NCBI GenBank assembly: GCA_003008705.1
Contig: PDUO01000006.1
Span: forward strand, 319,295-383,294
Direction: 5' to 3'
Length of the DNA stretch: 64,000 nucleotides
DNA from: Pezicula radicicola
Lineage: Eukaryota; Ascomycota; Leotiomycetes; Helotiales; Dermateaceae
In this document: positions 54,558 to 64,000 of the stretch, piece by piece
Position numbering within the stretch: position 1 is the first letter of the stretch
Layout: each line of letters begins with the position of its first letter
Notes under the pieces: generated by a model
Seen by the model: only the letters and a program-made list of their open reading frames with translations
The model's database searches: none
Told to the model about the DNA's origin: nothing
Made by a program: the position numbers and the translations under genes

Positions 54558-57189
54558 TGAAGTATTGAAATTCATTTCATTGTAGTGGGAGTTTTCAAAC
54601 TGCAAGTGTTTCTTGCACTTGATTCGCCTAGTGTCTTATCGTGCAGGCGTGATGAAGAATATCTGATTCTATTGCAAAGCTAGCTACGCTCCCGCCGTGG
54701 AAATTGAAGTTGATACACTAAAGTAGATATCTTGAGTGATTTACTTGATTTGGGTAGCTCACTTTTTTGAACAACTCCTTATTTGAGTGACTCTTATTAT
54801 TTAAGTAACTCACTCATCTAGATTTTTACTTGGTTAGTGTCCCAATTTCAATTTCCTCGGCGAGCTATGGTGGACGCATGATGATGGTATGAGGAGTTCT
54901 CGTGCCTCCCTTGGCTGACAACAAACCAAACAGTCTGAAGTAGCGATTCCATAATTCTAGTTGCTATTACCAGCAACATATAAATGCCATCATGGGACCG
55001 AGGGTCAAATGCAACGTAACAACCAATGCTTAGTTCGCTCAGCTTATGCGAATGACTTAAAGCGAGTCTGATAACAGAGTGCTTTAGCAACCCCTGCATG
55101 ACGAAGAGTTGAACGCAGGCTATATTAGGCTTAGTGTGTAGGTCCACAGCCACTGTTCGATTCTCTGTCCAACCGTTACTTTCAAAGTAATGGTGTTACA
55201 GACTGCGCCACGGAAAATTGCCTAATTAGGTGATTCCGCCTGCAGAACTTTCATAAATAAGGCCCTGGCTCTGCCATGTTTTTTATCTCGCTTCCCCCTA
55301 CTAGAGGCGGCCAACTCCTTGCTAGTATAAGAGACCAAACTACATCTAGCAGTCCTTTGTTGTGTGTTTCGTTTGCTAAAGCACTCTAATGGTCGCTTAA
55401 TTTACGTTTCCGAAGGTGGGTATATTAATTGGTTGGGAGAAGTTTAAGGTTAGTGCACTTTAATTCGAACTAGGTTTTCAGGGTTCAGCCTTACTGCTAC
55501 TTGGGAACAGGAATGTGCAACGTCATTATTGTGCGTGGTCGTCGAGTTAATTTAAGCCAGTGATACAAGCACTTGTTAGCTACTACCCTGAAAATAGCCA
55601 TTAGCACTACAAAATTTATGTAGAACACAGTCCAAAGTTGCCACTTACTAGAAACAACGTGATGTCTCTTTGAAGTGACTTATGTTGTTAAAGCTTAGTT
55701 GGTGGCCGAAAGATCTCTTGAAACATGCTTCCTTCTGCTACCATATTTAGATAGCAAATGTTTACCACATAACTGGGATTGAGATGATACCCACAATGAC
55801 TCGCGGCACAGCCTTTGTTACTCAAAACTGACTTATGGCTAAAATTGACTGACGTAGTCAAACCAATGAGTTGCTCAAAATAACTCAGTCACTCGGGTCG
55901 TCGGAATTTACAATCATTATAGCGAATGCGTCTGTAACTGCATCACAGGCACGAAGAAATGGGCTTGAGTCTATCCAATCTACCCTGTACCACTTTTCGA
56001 GTAACATAACATGAAAGTTATCAACTTTGTTCTGGCTCTCTCAGACGGATAATACTATGAAGTGGGCACACTGGCGCGATAAATCTTACTACGGTCCTAT
56101 TATAGTGAATTATTGATATCACTTACTAGATCATATCTCCTAGATATGGGACTGCGTCCAAATCTAGAAAGCAGACTAAAATAAAAGCAAAAATATAGCA
56201 AGTAGAGATTAACAGTACCTGAAATCTCTTATGCACCGCTTATGATACTTCAAGAGAGCCAGAACCATCGAACTTCTCATTAATTATACAAAGTTCCCTC
56301 CTCTCACTATTTCATGATTCAGTGTGAGTATTGTATAGTAGGCAGTATCCTCTACATTTAATGGCATGGGGTGGTCCCGATCCTTACCGAATTTGGAAGT
56401 CCGCTGGTGTCGGAGTGGTCCCGAAAAGAAATAGCAGTTGCCAAGAATCGCCTCTAGTTATCCACTATTCATATATGCCCTAGTTGGCTGACGAAAAAAT
56501 GCAGTAGCTCAGCGGTAGAGCCTAAACAAAGCATTGCCATTAGCTAGTCATGAGGGTTCATCTCACAGAACGGAGACTGCTGCGAGATGCAGAAGATCCA
56601 TCTATTGCCAAGAGCTCGGAGCTCGGGGCTCCATTCTAACGGGGGGATCTACAATACGAAATAATTTTGAGCCTATCAGGACAAGTGAATTTTCAATCTT
56701 CTCATGGACTACGTACTCAGAGCCAGGTTCCTAATATAACCGTTACATTATGCAGAGTGATATTCTAGTCATGAAAGACACATGATGATTTGTGCAAGAG
56801 TTGTGGAGGTGCACCAAGCCTTGACCAAGGACGCGTGGACGACGGCCCGCAACTTTCGAGTGCCGTAGCAAATGGAAGTACAAGCTCAGACAACCCTAGA
56901 TACTCAATCCACATCTCCAGGAGCTGGTCAAATTTCTTGGCATGATTTCTACTTTTCGAAAGGAACACCAGGATATATGATTATGAGTCACAGGTGGATT
57001 AAAGATATGCCAAGTTCTTGAGCCCTTTCTACGAAGTGCAGCGGCTCTTCCTAATTGAGGAGCTTGGGAATCCTGCATTGGTAGACAAGATGTATATAAT
57101 GGGGAGAGAAGTACCTAGGAATGATCTTCACCAACCGCAAGGCACTTACATTCTTTACCAGTGTTGTCAACTACACTCTTTACATCACC
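54558..57189. other. 2.6-kb gene-free region with MITE-like and tRNA-like elements
   Basis: Contains the MITE-like element at 54716-54839, tRNA-like segments near 55160-55222 and 56502-56522 (see findings), and TCAAGT/GAGTNACTC words at 55830-55900. No intact gene seen. Confidence 0.5.
54716..54839. mobile_element. MITE-like element with imperfect terminal inverted repeats
   Basis: The 124-bp AT-rich segment begins CACTAA and ends TTAGTG. The left arm (CACTAA..AGTAGATATCTTGA, GTGATTTACTTGAT) aligns with the reverse complement of the right arm (CACTAACCAAGTAAAAATCT, GAGTGAGTTACTTAAAT) over about 40 bases with a few gaps. No open frame. A clear target-site duplication is not visible. Confidence 0.45.
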
Positions 57190-58459
57190 ATGCTGTTCTC
57201 AAGCTCTCTTTTTGCTCTTAGCCTGATGGCTTCATCCATCGTTGCCCACCCAGGACCTCATGCACCTATTGTCGGTTCTGAGCTTCAGCGTCGTAGCGGA
57301 CTATCAAAGAGATGCGAGGCCGCCGCCGCATCTATGAACCAAAAGAGATATGCCAAGAGAAACCTTGAGCGGAAACGATCCCTTGAGGCTCGCGCCAATG
57401 CCACATATACAATCACCACAGAAGCTCCATACTACGAAGTCATTCAGAATGACACTTGCGTCTTAGCTCCCGAAGTCACTGAAGGCCCTTATGTTTGGCC
57501 TAGATCCCAGACTTTACGTCAAGATATGTCCGAAGGACAAGCCGGCGTCGAATTTGTCTTGGATGTCGGAGTTCTGGATATGGCCACTTGTGAGCCTCTC
57601 GAAAACGCTCTAGTTGATTTCTGGCACTGCAATGCCACAGGCAGTTATTCCAGTTTCACTGGCTTGAGTCCAAACACCCCATTCCCTACTTTGTTAGAGA
57701 ACCTCAACATTACCGATTTCGAGATCGGAGTCACTGATCTCCACACTGATGAGTAAGTCGCTACCGAGTCACTGAATTAATTTGAGTAACTCAAATACTA
57801 ACATTGGCTAAAGTACCACTTTCTTGCGCGGAATGTGGCCAACGGATTCTAATGGCATGATGGAAATGAAGACTATCTTCCCTGGATTCTACGTGGCACG
57901 ATCAATCCATATCCATGCTCAGGTCCATACGGTGTGTACACCCTGTTCAATTTTCCCCTCTCACAGATTGTTTGGAGGATTAAGACTTGTCTTCAAGCAG
58001 TCATTACTGTCAAAAAATTCTTCGCTTGAAATGTTTCGGAAGCACTGCTAATAATAAATTTAGGATTGGGTTCTCCATGACAATGGCACCATCGTCTCGG
58101 GAAACAAAGTCAGCACTGGACAATTGTATGTCAACGAAACTCTCTCAGCACAAATTATGGCACTTGAACCATATGTCAGCCACACGTGAGTATATCCTCT
58201 CATCCGTGCTGTTCCTTCAAGAAGTACTAACTCTTCTAAAGTCAAATCAACCGCACGACCAACGCTGAAGATAGTGTCTATGACCAAGATTTTGTTGGAG
58301 GCTATAACCCAGTCATCGACATCGTTGCTGCTGACGGAGTAGATCCGGCAAATGGAATGATTGGCTACATAACCATTGGTGTCGATACTACTGTAAGAAC
58401 TTCCGAAACTTACAAACTTCTAACCGAGCGCTGACTTAGTAAACAAGGCCATTGAGTAG
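57190..58459 (+). CDS. secreted intradiol ring-cleavage dioxygenase-like protein
   Basis: Five exons (57190-57752, 57814-57931, 58064-58185, 58242-58392, 58448-58459) give 321 residues. The start chosen (ACCATG at 57190) opens a signal peptide, MLFSSSLFALSLMASSIVA, with likely cleavage before HPGP. A basic pro-like region with KR pairs follows. The non-haem Fe(III) ligands of the family are visible: Tyr153 (GSYSS), Tyr214 (PGFY), His220 and His222 (IHIH); EGPYVWP is the conserved entry motif. Five N-glycosylation sites fit export. Family members cleave catechols between the hydroxyls; secreted fungal ones act on plant phenolics or lignin fragments. The last exon is 12 nt (Ala-Ile-Glu-stop), which makes the exact C-terminus less certain. 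ATG 57121 would give a longer head without a better signal. Confidence 0.87.
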
Positions 58460-59309
58460 GCATAGGACTAAGTGGATTGTATGGTGGTGTACAAGTTTTG
58501 ATGGTGTATATATAGCTATTTTGGATAGAGGGTTATAGTCGCCGGGCTGGGAACATTCGTTTAGATACTAAAAAGTAGAAAGCACATAGAGTTAGAGGTC
58601 TTTAACTAAATAGATAGCCAAGAGAAGCTTGAGCTCATTCCGTACGCTTCCTATGAATGTTTTGTGTTATATATCTGCAAGATTAAAATCCAATCCTTTT
58701 TGTACTGGGCGAGAATGTAGGTTGATTTTACATTAAGCTTCAAAATAGGCTAATTGCCTATTTTTGAAAAAGGGGGTGAGGTTTATTAAGCGAGCTCACG
58801 TGTTAACTTATGGATTCTTTCTCAACTTCAAATGTGAATTTGATCATCCAGACCTAATTACTTCCAAACATGGCGGCAATCATTGTACTTGTTGAGAGGA
58901 TGTTTTAGTCTTTTCATTTTTGATTGTTTTATTCATCAACGATGTCATTGGCCATGTGACTAAGGCACAGTACATTGGAGATAGATAGCCTACACTCATA
59001 CTACGACGATACTTTCTTCATTCAAAAAAATACATTCATAGGCCAATAATTAAGCATCTAGTAGTCTGTGTCAGAACTCGAATCCTGCACTCCACTTTCT
59101 GCGTTTTGGATATCTCGTCGAAGGACCTTGCAGCTTCAAAATCGTGTGTTCCTGTTCCTGCATTTTCTATCTCGCCTACCGAGTAATCCAACCCTTGCAT
59201 ATTTTAATCTTCCTTCTCGAGGTCCATGAGAGGCATCTCATGAAGTTTCGTCTGTTTCCTTGTACAAACTAATTAATAGCTTTATTAATCCGAAGTATCC
59301 GTGATGAAT

Positions 59310-59468
59310 TCAATCCCGTCCAGCAGGAGGACATTGGCATTCGTTAGGCTTCTCTCTTGTGTGAATCCTAGGATAAGTCTTCTATAAGAAGATAGAGGAA
59401 CAAAAGACTTAGAACAAGGAGGGTATCTGCATTTGTAAGACTTCTCGCCAGTGTGAGTCCTATGATTG
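59310..59468 (-). pseudogene. C2H2 zinc-finger gene relic
   Basis: On minus, NHRTHTGEKSYKCRYPPCSK and SFVPLSSYRR show the HTGEK(S/P)YKC linker of tandem C2H2 fingers. The frame is then shifted and a second linker, RIHTREKPNECQCPPAG, appears before a stop at 59310. The upstream sequence has no continuing frame. It is therefore a piece of a C2H2 transcription-factor gene broken by a frameshift. Confidence 0.55.
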
Positions 59469-59695
59469 GAGGGCTTTGGGGTTCATCTTCACCTCTGGTG
59501 GTACTGCTGACCCATGGCAATGCTGTTGGTGACTGGCCTGCTGGTAAATGCTGTGGGGTCTTTCCCCGAGAATCTTCGCACATGGGAACATAACAAACTC
59601 TCAAGGCTTATCTAGCAGTTATCTGACTAGTTGGATATAACTGAGAGAGTAGAGGATATAGAAGATCTTAGTGTCACTGCGAAATATAAACTAGT

Positions 59696-59714
59696 CCCCA
59701 CCCCCACCCCCACC
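59696..59714 (-). repeat. G-run repeat, possible G-quadruplex
   Basis: Minus strand reads GGTGGGGGTGGGGGTGGGG: four G tracts with single-T loops (the first tract only two G). Confidence 0.6.
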
Positions 59715-60938
59715 GAATATCGAAGACTCTAATAGGGATTGCGGGGTCTTCGAACACTTTGCCTAATGTTCGACTACCTGGTACCACTTCTGCAAAAGCA
59801 TATAATTACATGCTCACGGCCGCTATCCGGTCTTGCTGATCAACCTGTACCTCGACATGTGATTACACTTGTACAGGAGAATTTCGTATAGAGGAACTTG
59901 AAATAAATGGTTTGTGAAATATAATTTGTAAACCAGGCCTACTGAGTTTTCTCTAGTTCTAATGGCCAATTATTGAACGGACCCTATAGAAAGATATTAT
60001 TCAGGTCTAAAGATACAGAACTGAGAGTTTGTTAGGAAGCGTCGGTCTTTACAATTTCGATTAGTACTGTAAATTAGAATACTAGAGTATCGAAGAACGA
60101 TGTTAAGGGTTTATACTAATTTATGTGTCTAGTTAAAGAATAGAAGAGTTCAAGTGGAATTGTGTTGCTTTCCTTTGTCTATATATAGTAGTACCCTATT
60201 GTTAAAACAATATAAGAAGAGCAGTAAATTGGGATTTTGTATCGATTCTACTTGATGTCTTTCACCTGGATTTATAGCTATCTTCTGGTGTCGTGTTTAG
60301 AAAGATGAGTTTGCTATAACAAATGTAGTACTAATAAGGTGTTTGGAGTAGCAAAGTTGTTGAAAACTGAAGTTGCGTGCTTGAAATTGGAGCGGAAACG
60401 ACTTTGTCATGGGCAAAGAGTTTGCAGTTAATCTTCGCTTAAGATCTGTGACAGTTGGCTATTTGAATCTCAGGCTTTGTTGATTTTTGAAATTACATAG
60501 CGATGATTGCCACTTCGTTTGAGGTGTCGGCTACAAGGTTTACGATTGAAACCTTGGCTAGAATTTCGATAGGGCGTAAGAGATACACTTTTGCGAAGGC
60601 CCGAGAGGGTGTTACTTAGGCGCCGTTAACGCAGTATTAGGTTATCGAGTGTTTCATTCAGTAGTTGAGGGTTCATAGCAAATGCAACTTAATCTCTACT
60701 GATATTTGTGTTTATTGTCTTCTAAGTCGTCGCCAACCTTAAGTTAAGACTACTTTTGTTCTATTGATACTTGTACAATAACTATGTCTGTGTATGCGTG
60801 TTCTGTTATCTAGGAAGCCTCCTGTATTCCTTGAAACGCCATGAAATCAAACCCTATGCCGGCTTTTGAAACTTTTCATCAGTCATATCGTAAAACATAA
60901 AAATATCCAGCAATGATGCTTTTGACCTTTTCGCCTTT

Positions 60939-62071
60939 TTAATTCCCAGTCTCAGCCTTCGCGATGCGATCATCACACCAAGCTAAAGCAGTCTCCCCCC
61001 AAATATCACTCCCCTTGTACCTGCCCATCTCGGTCGTCTCCCATCCCCTAACCATCTCGGCAAAGGCCTTGGTCTCTTCTAAGCCTAACTCCGTCAGAGG
61101 ACGCATAAAAGTCCTGACGGTGAAGAGTACAGCGTCTGTTTCCACGAGACGAGTGAAAGTTTGGCGTTCCCGTCGGATTTGAATATGGTCGGGTGTCAAA
61201 GGTGAAGGGTGAGGGAACATGGCTGTAGGGGTGTCGACGAAGAGAGAAGACGATGTCTGAATGAACAGATTGGTGCGTTCCATGCAAGATGATGGTGATA
61301 GGTGGTCGAAATATCTAGGACTTGTTAGCTGTGTACTCAATTGATAGGACTGAAAAGAAAGACTGACCTATCGACACTGCGCCCCAGTTTCTCCTTCCAT
61401 CCTGGAACTGGGGCATGAAGGCTCGCCATAGAAAACCCAATTCGCTCCTGTAGCTTCCAACCTGTAGGGAATAATGTTGCCGAGGCATTGAGGCAGTACT
61501 CCCCGCTTTCTGGATCCTTTTGTAGGATGTTGAAGTCTTCCATGGACAGACGAGCGGCTACCTCAAGTGGGTTGGAGATATTTGGTCCGATGGGGAAGGA
61601 CTCCGATGTTAGGTGGTTGTGGATAGTTGGTGGAGAAGAGGTGACTGTGAATGAAGTGGGGTAACGAGTGGTGAGGAAGTCGATGGTCATAGAGAGAACT
61701 TCATGACAAGCTGCCTTGGATTGAGGAAGGGTTTGGACCACATTGGAGTGGGAAGTCTTTAGAAGTGAGGATCGAAGGTTGTGTTCAAGGAGGTAGTTGG
61801 CGTCGAGCGTGAGCCAGTTGATCTGGTCGAGCTTCTTGAGAGCCATTGCCATTTGAGGCATGACTTTGGCTCCAGTGCGGAGTGGAGGAAGTTCATATTG
61901 GGTAACGTCCTGTGAAGGTCGACGCTTGAAGTCCGCAGCTGGTATAGCACCACCAAGCTGGATTTTGGGTGCAGGTATGCATCTTCTCCGGAATCTGTCG
62001 ACGACAAGACTCTTGCTGAGGGCAACCAAACCAAAAGCAGCCAGAAAAATGATAACCGTTTCTAAACCCAT
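60939..62071 (-). CDS. DUF3445 / haem-dependent oxidative N-demethylase-like protein
   Basis: Two exons (61368-62071 and 60939-61314) give 359 residues. ATG 62071 is chosen because it opens a membrane anchor (VIIFLAAFGLVALSKSLVV) directly followed by a basic RFRRRC stop-transfer segment; the frame continues upstream but without conserved sequence. The soluble part has INWLTLDANYLLEHNLRSSL, RLSMEDFNILQKDPESGEYC, ATLFPTGWKLQERIGFSMAS and HAPVPGWKEKLGRSVDRYFD, then RRERQTFTRLVETDAVLFTV: the layout of DUF3445, a PAS-like haem-binding family that includes bacterial dimethylamine-type oxidative N-demethylases. In fungi members are unstudied; an ER-anchored haem or redox enzyme is inference. Confidence 0.82.
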
Positions 62072-64000
62072 CGTGCGTTGCTGGACTGTACTCGACTGTT
62101 GACAGAGTTGTAAAATGGGATCCCTCTCATGAGATATAGGATTGGGGACGGCGGAAACGACGGCAACATAGCTGCGGAGGGATTGACTGAGACCCAGAAT
62201 ATTGGGTTGCAAAAAGGAAGAAGAATAGTGTGTGATGATACCCATATTGGACTGCTTGCATGCATGTATTTTTCCAATTGGTGTTGAGGAAGGTTGAGAT
62301 GCAGTGATATGTGACACAAGAGAAATACCCTGGCCCGTATATGTACTTTCGAGGTACTTCTCTCGCCGTTAGTATCTCAAGAGGAGTTGCCACTAGTGAG
62401 CCCATCTTTTCATGCCGGACCAGCTCCCCGGTACCTTGCACTCAGAGCCAGGTCTCCCCACAATGAAAGCTACGAGGGGGCCTGTTCCGAGTGGTAGTTG
62501 TGGGTGGGTGGTTCAAACAAACGTTGAGTTTGTGAAGTTGACAGAGATTCCAAACTTTTCCAAGCCGCCGAGAGCGCCATCTATGAAAGCCATGCTTGCC
62601 TTGCTGCTAGATGCTCATTGCTCAGCCCATGGTGCGACGGGGGGGCAAGAAGAGCCTAAATTGGGTGAATGTTCTAAGAACGGTTGGCTGCTAGGCCAGC
62701 TGTCAAGGCTGCAGCCTGCAGGTTGCGCTCATACTGTGCTCCATCTCAAAGCCACCAAGCGTTGCCAGGCCTTGTCGCCGCTGCGATGCAAGAAGCTTAG
62801 GCCAATGGTTCCTGTGGCCCCGGTATCCATGACCTCTGGGTTACCACTGGGTCTACCGTAGATGGGATTTTGGGGTCTCAGGGACAAGAGTCAATGGGGG
62901 GCGTTGGGAATGGGCAGAGGGAGAAACAGCCCCCTCCTAAGGTGGTCCCTTCGTACACGGTGTGTAGGCGATGTGGAGATCGAGACTCGTGTTTCTCTAG
63001 TCCATTCGATGGACTCATGATAGCTCGACGGATAAGGTTTGGTGTGTTTGGTGGTGGCAAAGAATCATGAGTGTTGCCGCGAATAATGAATATTCGCGGT
63101 TATCGCGGTGTTTCGAGAAAGGCTGAGCAGAAAGAGGTTGCGGCTGATGGAAGTCTTGGACGAGTTGGGATTTCTTGGGGGATCCTAGAGAAGCTTGGGG
63201 GGGAACCTTGTGCCCTGAAGCGACACCCTAAGCATTCCCTGGGTTTAGCGGTCGATCCGGCCTACGATTGAGCGCGGTCCGCTGAAGAAAAGCCCACCAG
63301 TCATTGGTGTAACGCCATCAAGTACCGACGCAGCCTCCAGGCCAGATCCCAATCAACCGGGTTTGTGAGAGGTTATCGACGCTTCATGCGCGCATCCAGC
63401 GCTTCTTCTTCTCGCATATGTTCATGCACGGTAGCTTTGGGGGCTAGGCGTTGACAACCACAACAAGGACAACGCTGGTACAGAAAGGGGACGACACGAA
63501 TAGGCGGCGAATGGGCACCCATCAATGCCCAGTGCCAGCCAAAATGGGAGGCCTCGATCGGGACCTTTGTGACCAGTAGTCTCCGATCGTTTTCAAATAT
63601 GTGACAATCTACAGGCGGAATCGGTTGATGCTCGTGTCAATATCAGACAGAGATTTGATAACTCACATATCAAGAACACAACCGTCGTGACCATGTTTAC
63701 TTCTTGAAATAACGTTATCATCATCTCATGCAGGTACTTGCTGTAATCAAAATGTCTTAGAAAAAGAAGTCCCTGGTTGACCCCAAAAAAAAAGAACTGT
63801 ACCCTTCCTACGAAAAATGACGAAATCCATCGCATACGAGTGCCAAAACGAGCTTAGGATCATGTCACCTGTTCTCCATCATCACGAGAATGACAAGAAT
63901 TTTGCCCCGTTTTGCCTCAGACATGTCCAAACCCGGAAACATGTCGAGTGACAACCTTTCATCGAAAACTCTCAACAACATTCATTGAAACTGAACAACT
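62072..64000. other. right-end region without a supported gene
   Basis: 62400-63300 is GC-richer than most spacers and has frames on both strands (for example 62412-62861) with no recognisable domain or splice pattern. A putative ATG at about 63942 opens a frame that runs out of the window and cannot be judged. Confidence 0.45.

Larger units (their letters stand above)
58460..60938. other. 2.5-kb gene-free region
   Basis: Mostly AT-rich. Contains a C2H2 zinc-finger relic at 59310-59468 and a C-run repeat at 59696-59714. No intact gene seen. Confidence 0.5.

Noticed and set aside
57121..57189. Upstream ATG of the intradiol dioxygenase
   Set aside because: The inner ATG has a better context and places the signal peptide directly at the N-terminus.
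62412..62861. 150-codon frame in GC-richer DNA
   Set aside because: Cys/Gly/Pro-biased composition, no domain, opposite-strand frames of similar quality.
1..64000. CRISPR arrays, insertion sequences, operons, rRNA genes or a polyketide/NRPS cluster
   Set aside because: None seen; gene structure is eukaryotic, and no PKS, NRPS, terpene cyclase or 5S/18S/28S motifs were found.

Overview
The window is nuclear DNA of a filamentous ascomycete (Pezizomycotina). It has many short GT-AG introns with CTAAC/CTGAC-type branch points, a HET-domain gene, a Zn2Cys6 regulator, an intron-bearing tRNA-Gly(GCC), a UstS-type glutathione S-transferase and decayed AT-rich spacers with RIP-like C-to-T divergence. 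A leotiomycete is my guess from the style of the proteins and repeats, not something shown here. About 21 protein genes and two tRNA loci can be supported, most with exon structures rebuilt from splice sites and reading phase.

Left part (0-18 kb): the 3' end of an O-fucosyltransferase-like gene, a UstS-type GST, then about 2.8 kb of AT-rich relic DNA holding the only ambiguous base (4721). Next come a conserved two-membrane-span protein of unknown role, a small Lys/Asp-rich membrane protein, a phospholipase-D-like protein with two HKD motifs, a Dal5-type MFS transporter with a long acidic tail, and a 3.5 kb gene-free AT-rich stretch.

Iron neighbourhood (18-29 kb): an AIF/AMID-type FAD oxidoreductase, a siderophore-iron-transporter-like MFS gene and a CCC1/VIT1 vacuolar iron transporter gene. 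Four exact copies of ATCWGATAA, the element bound by fungal iron-sensing GATA repressors (SreA/SRE/Urbs1), lie at 20.2-22.3 kb between the first two genes and nowhere else that I found.

Middle (29-46 kb): a HET-domain gene; a Zn2Cys6 regulator whose 333-bp third intron carries a tRNA gene on the opposite strand; an anion:cation-symporter-type MFS gene; a DAO-type FAD oxidase; a DUF6699-like protein; a decayed coding fragment; tRNA-Gly(GCC); and a CYP504 phenylacetate hydroxylase divergent from fumarylacetoacetase, so the first and last steps of phenylacetate/homogentisate catabolism share a promoter region. The fumarylacetoacetase has a possible mitochondrial presequence ahead of a strong second start.

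Right part (48-64 kb): biotin-protein ligase and COA4 share a 96-bp divergent promoter, followed by MGM101, so two mitochondrial genes sit beside a biotin-metabolism gene. Then come an alpha/beta hydrolase with a substituted oxyanion-hole histidine, a MITE-like element, a secreted intradiol dioxygenase, a C2H2 zinc-finger relic and a DUF3445-type haem protein. No wholly new multi-gene system is proven. The best candidates for follow-up are the iron GATA cluster, the tRNA nested in the regulator intron and the two-start fumarylacetoacetase.
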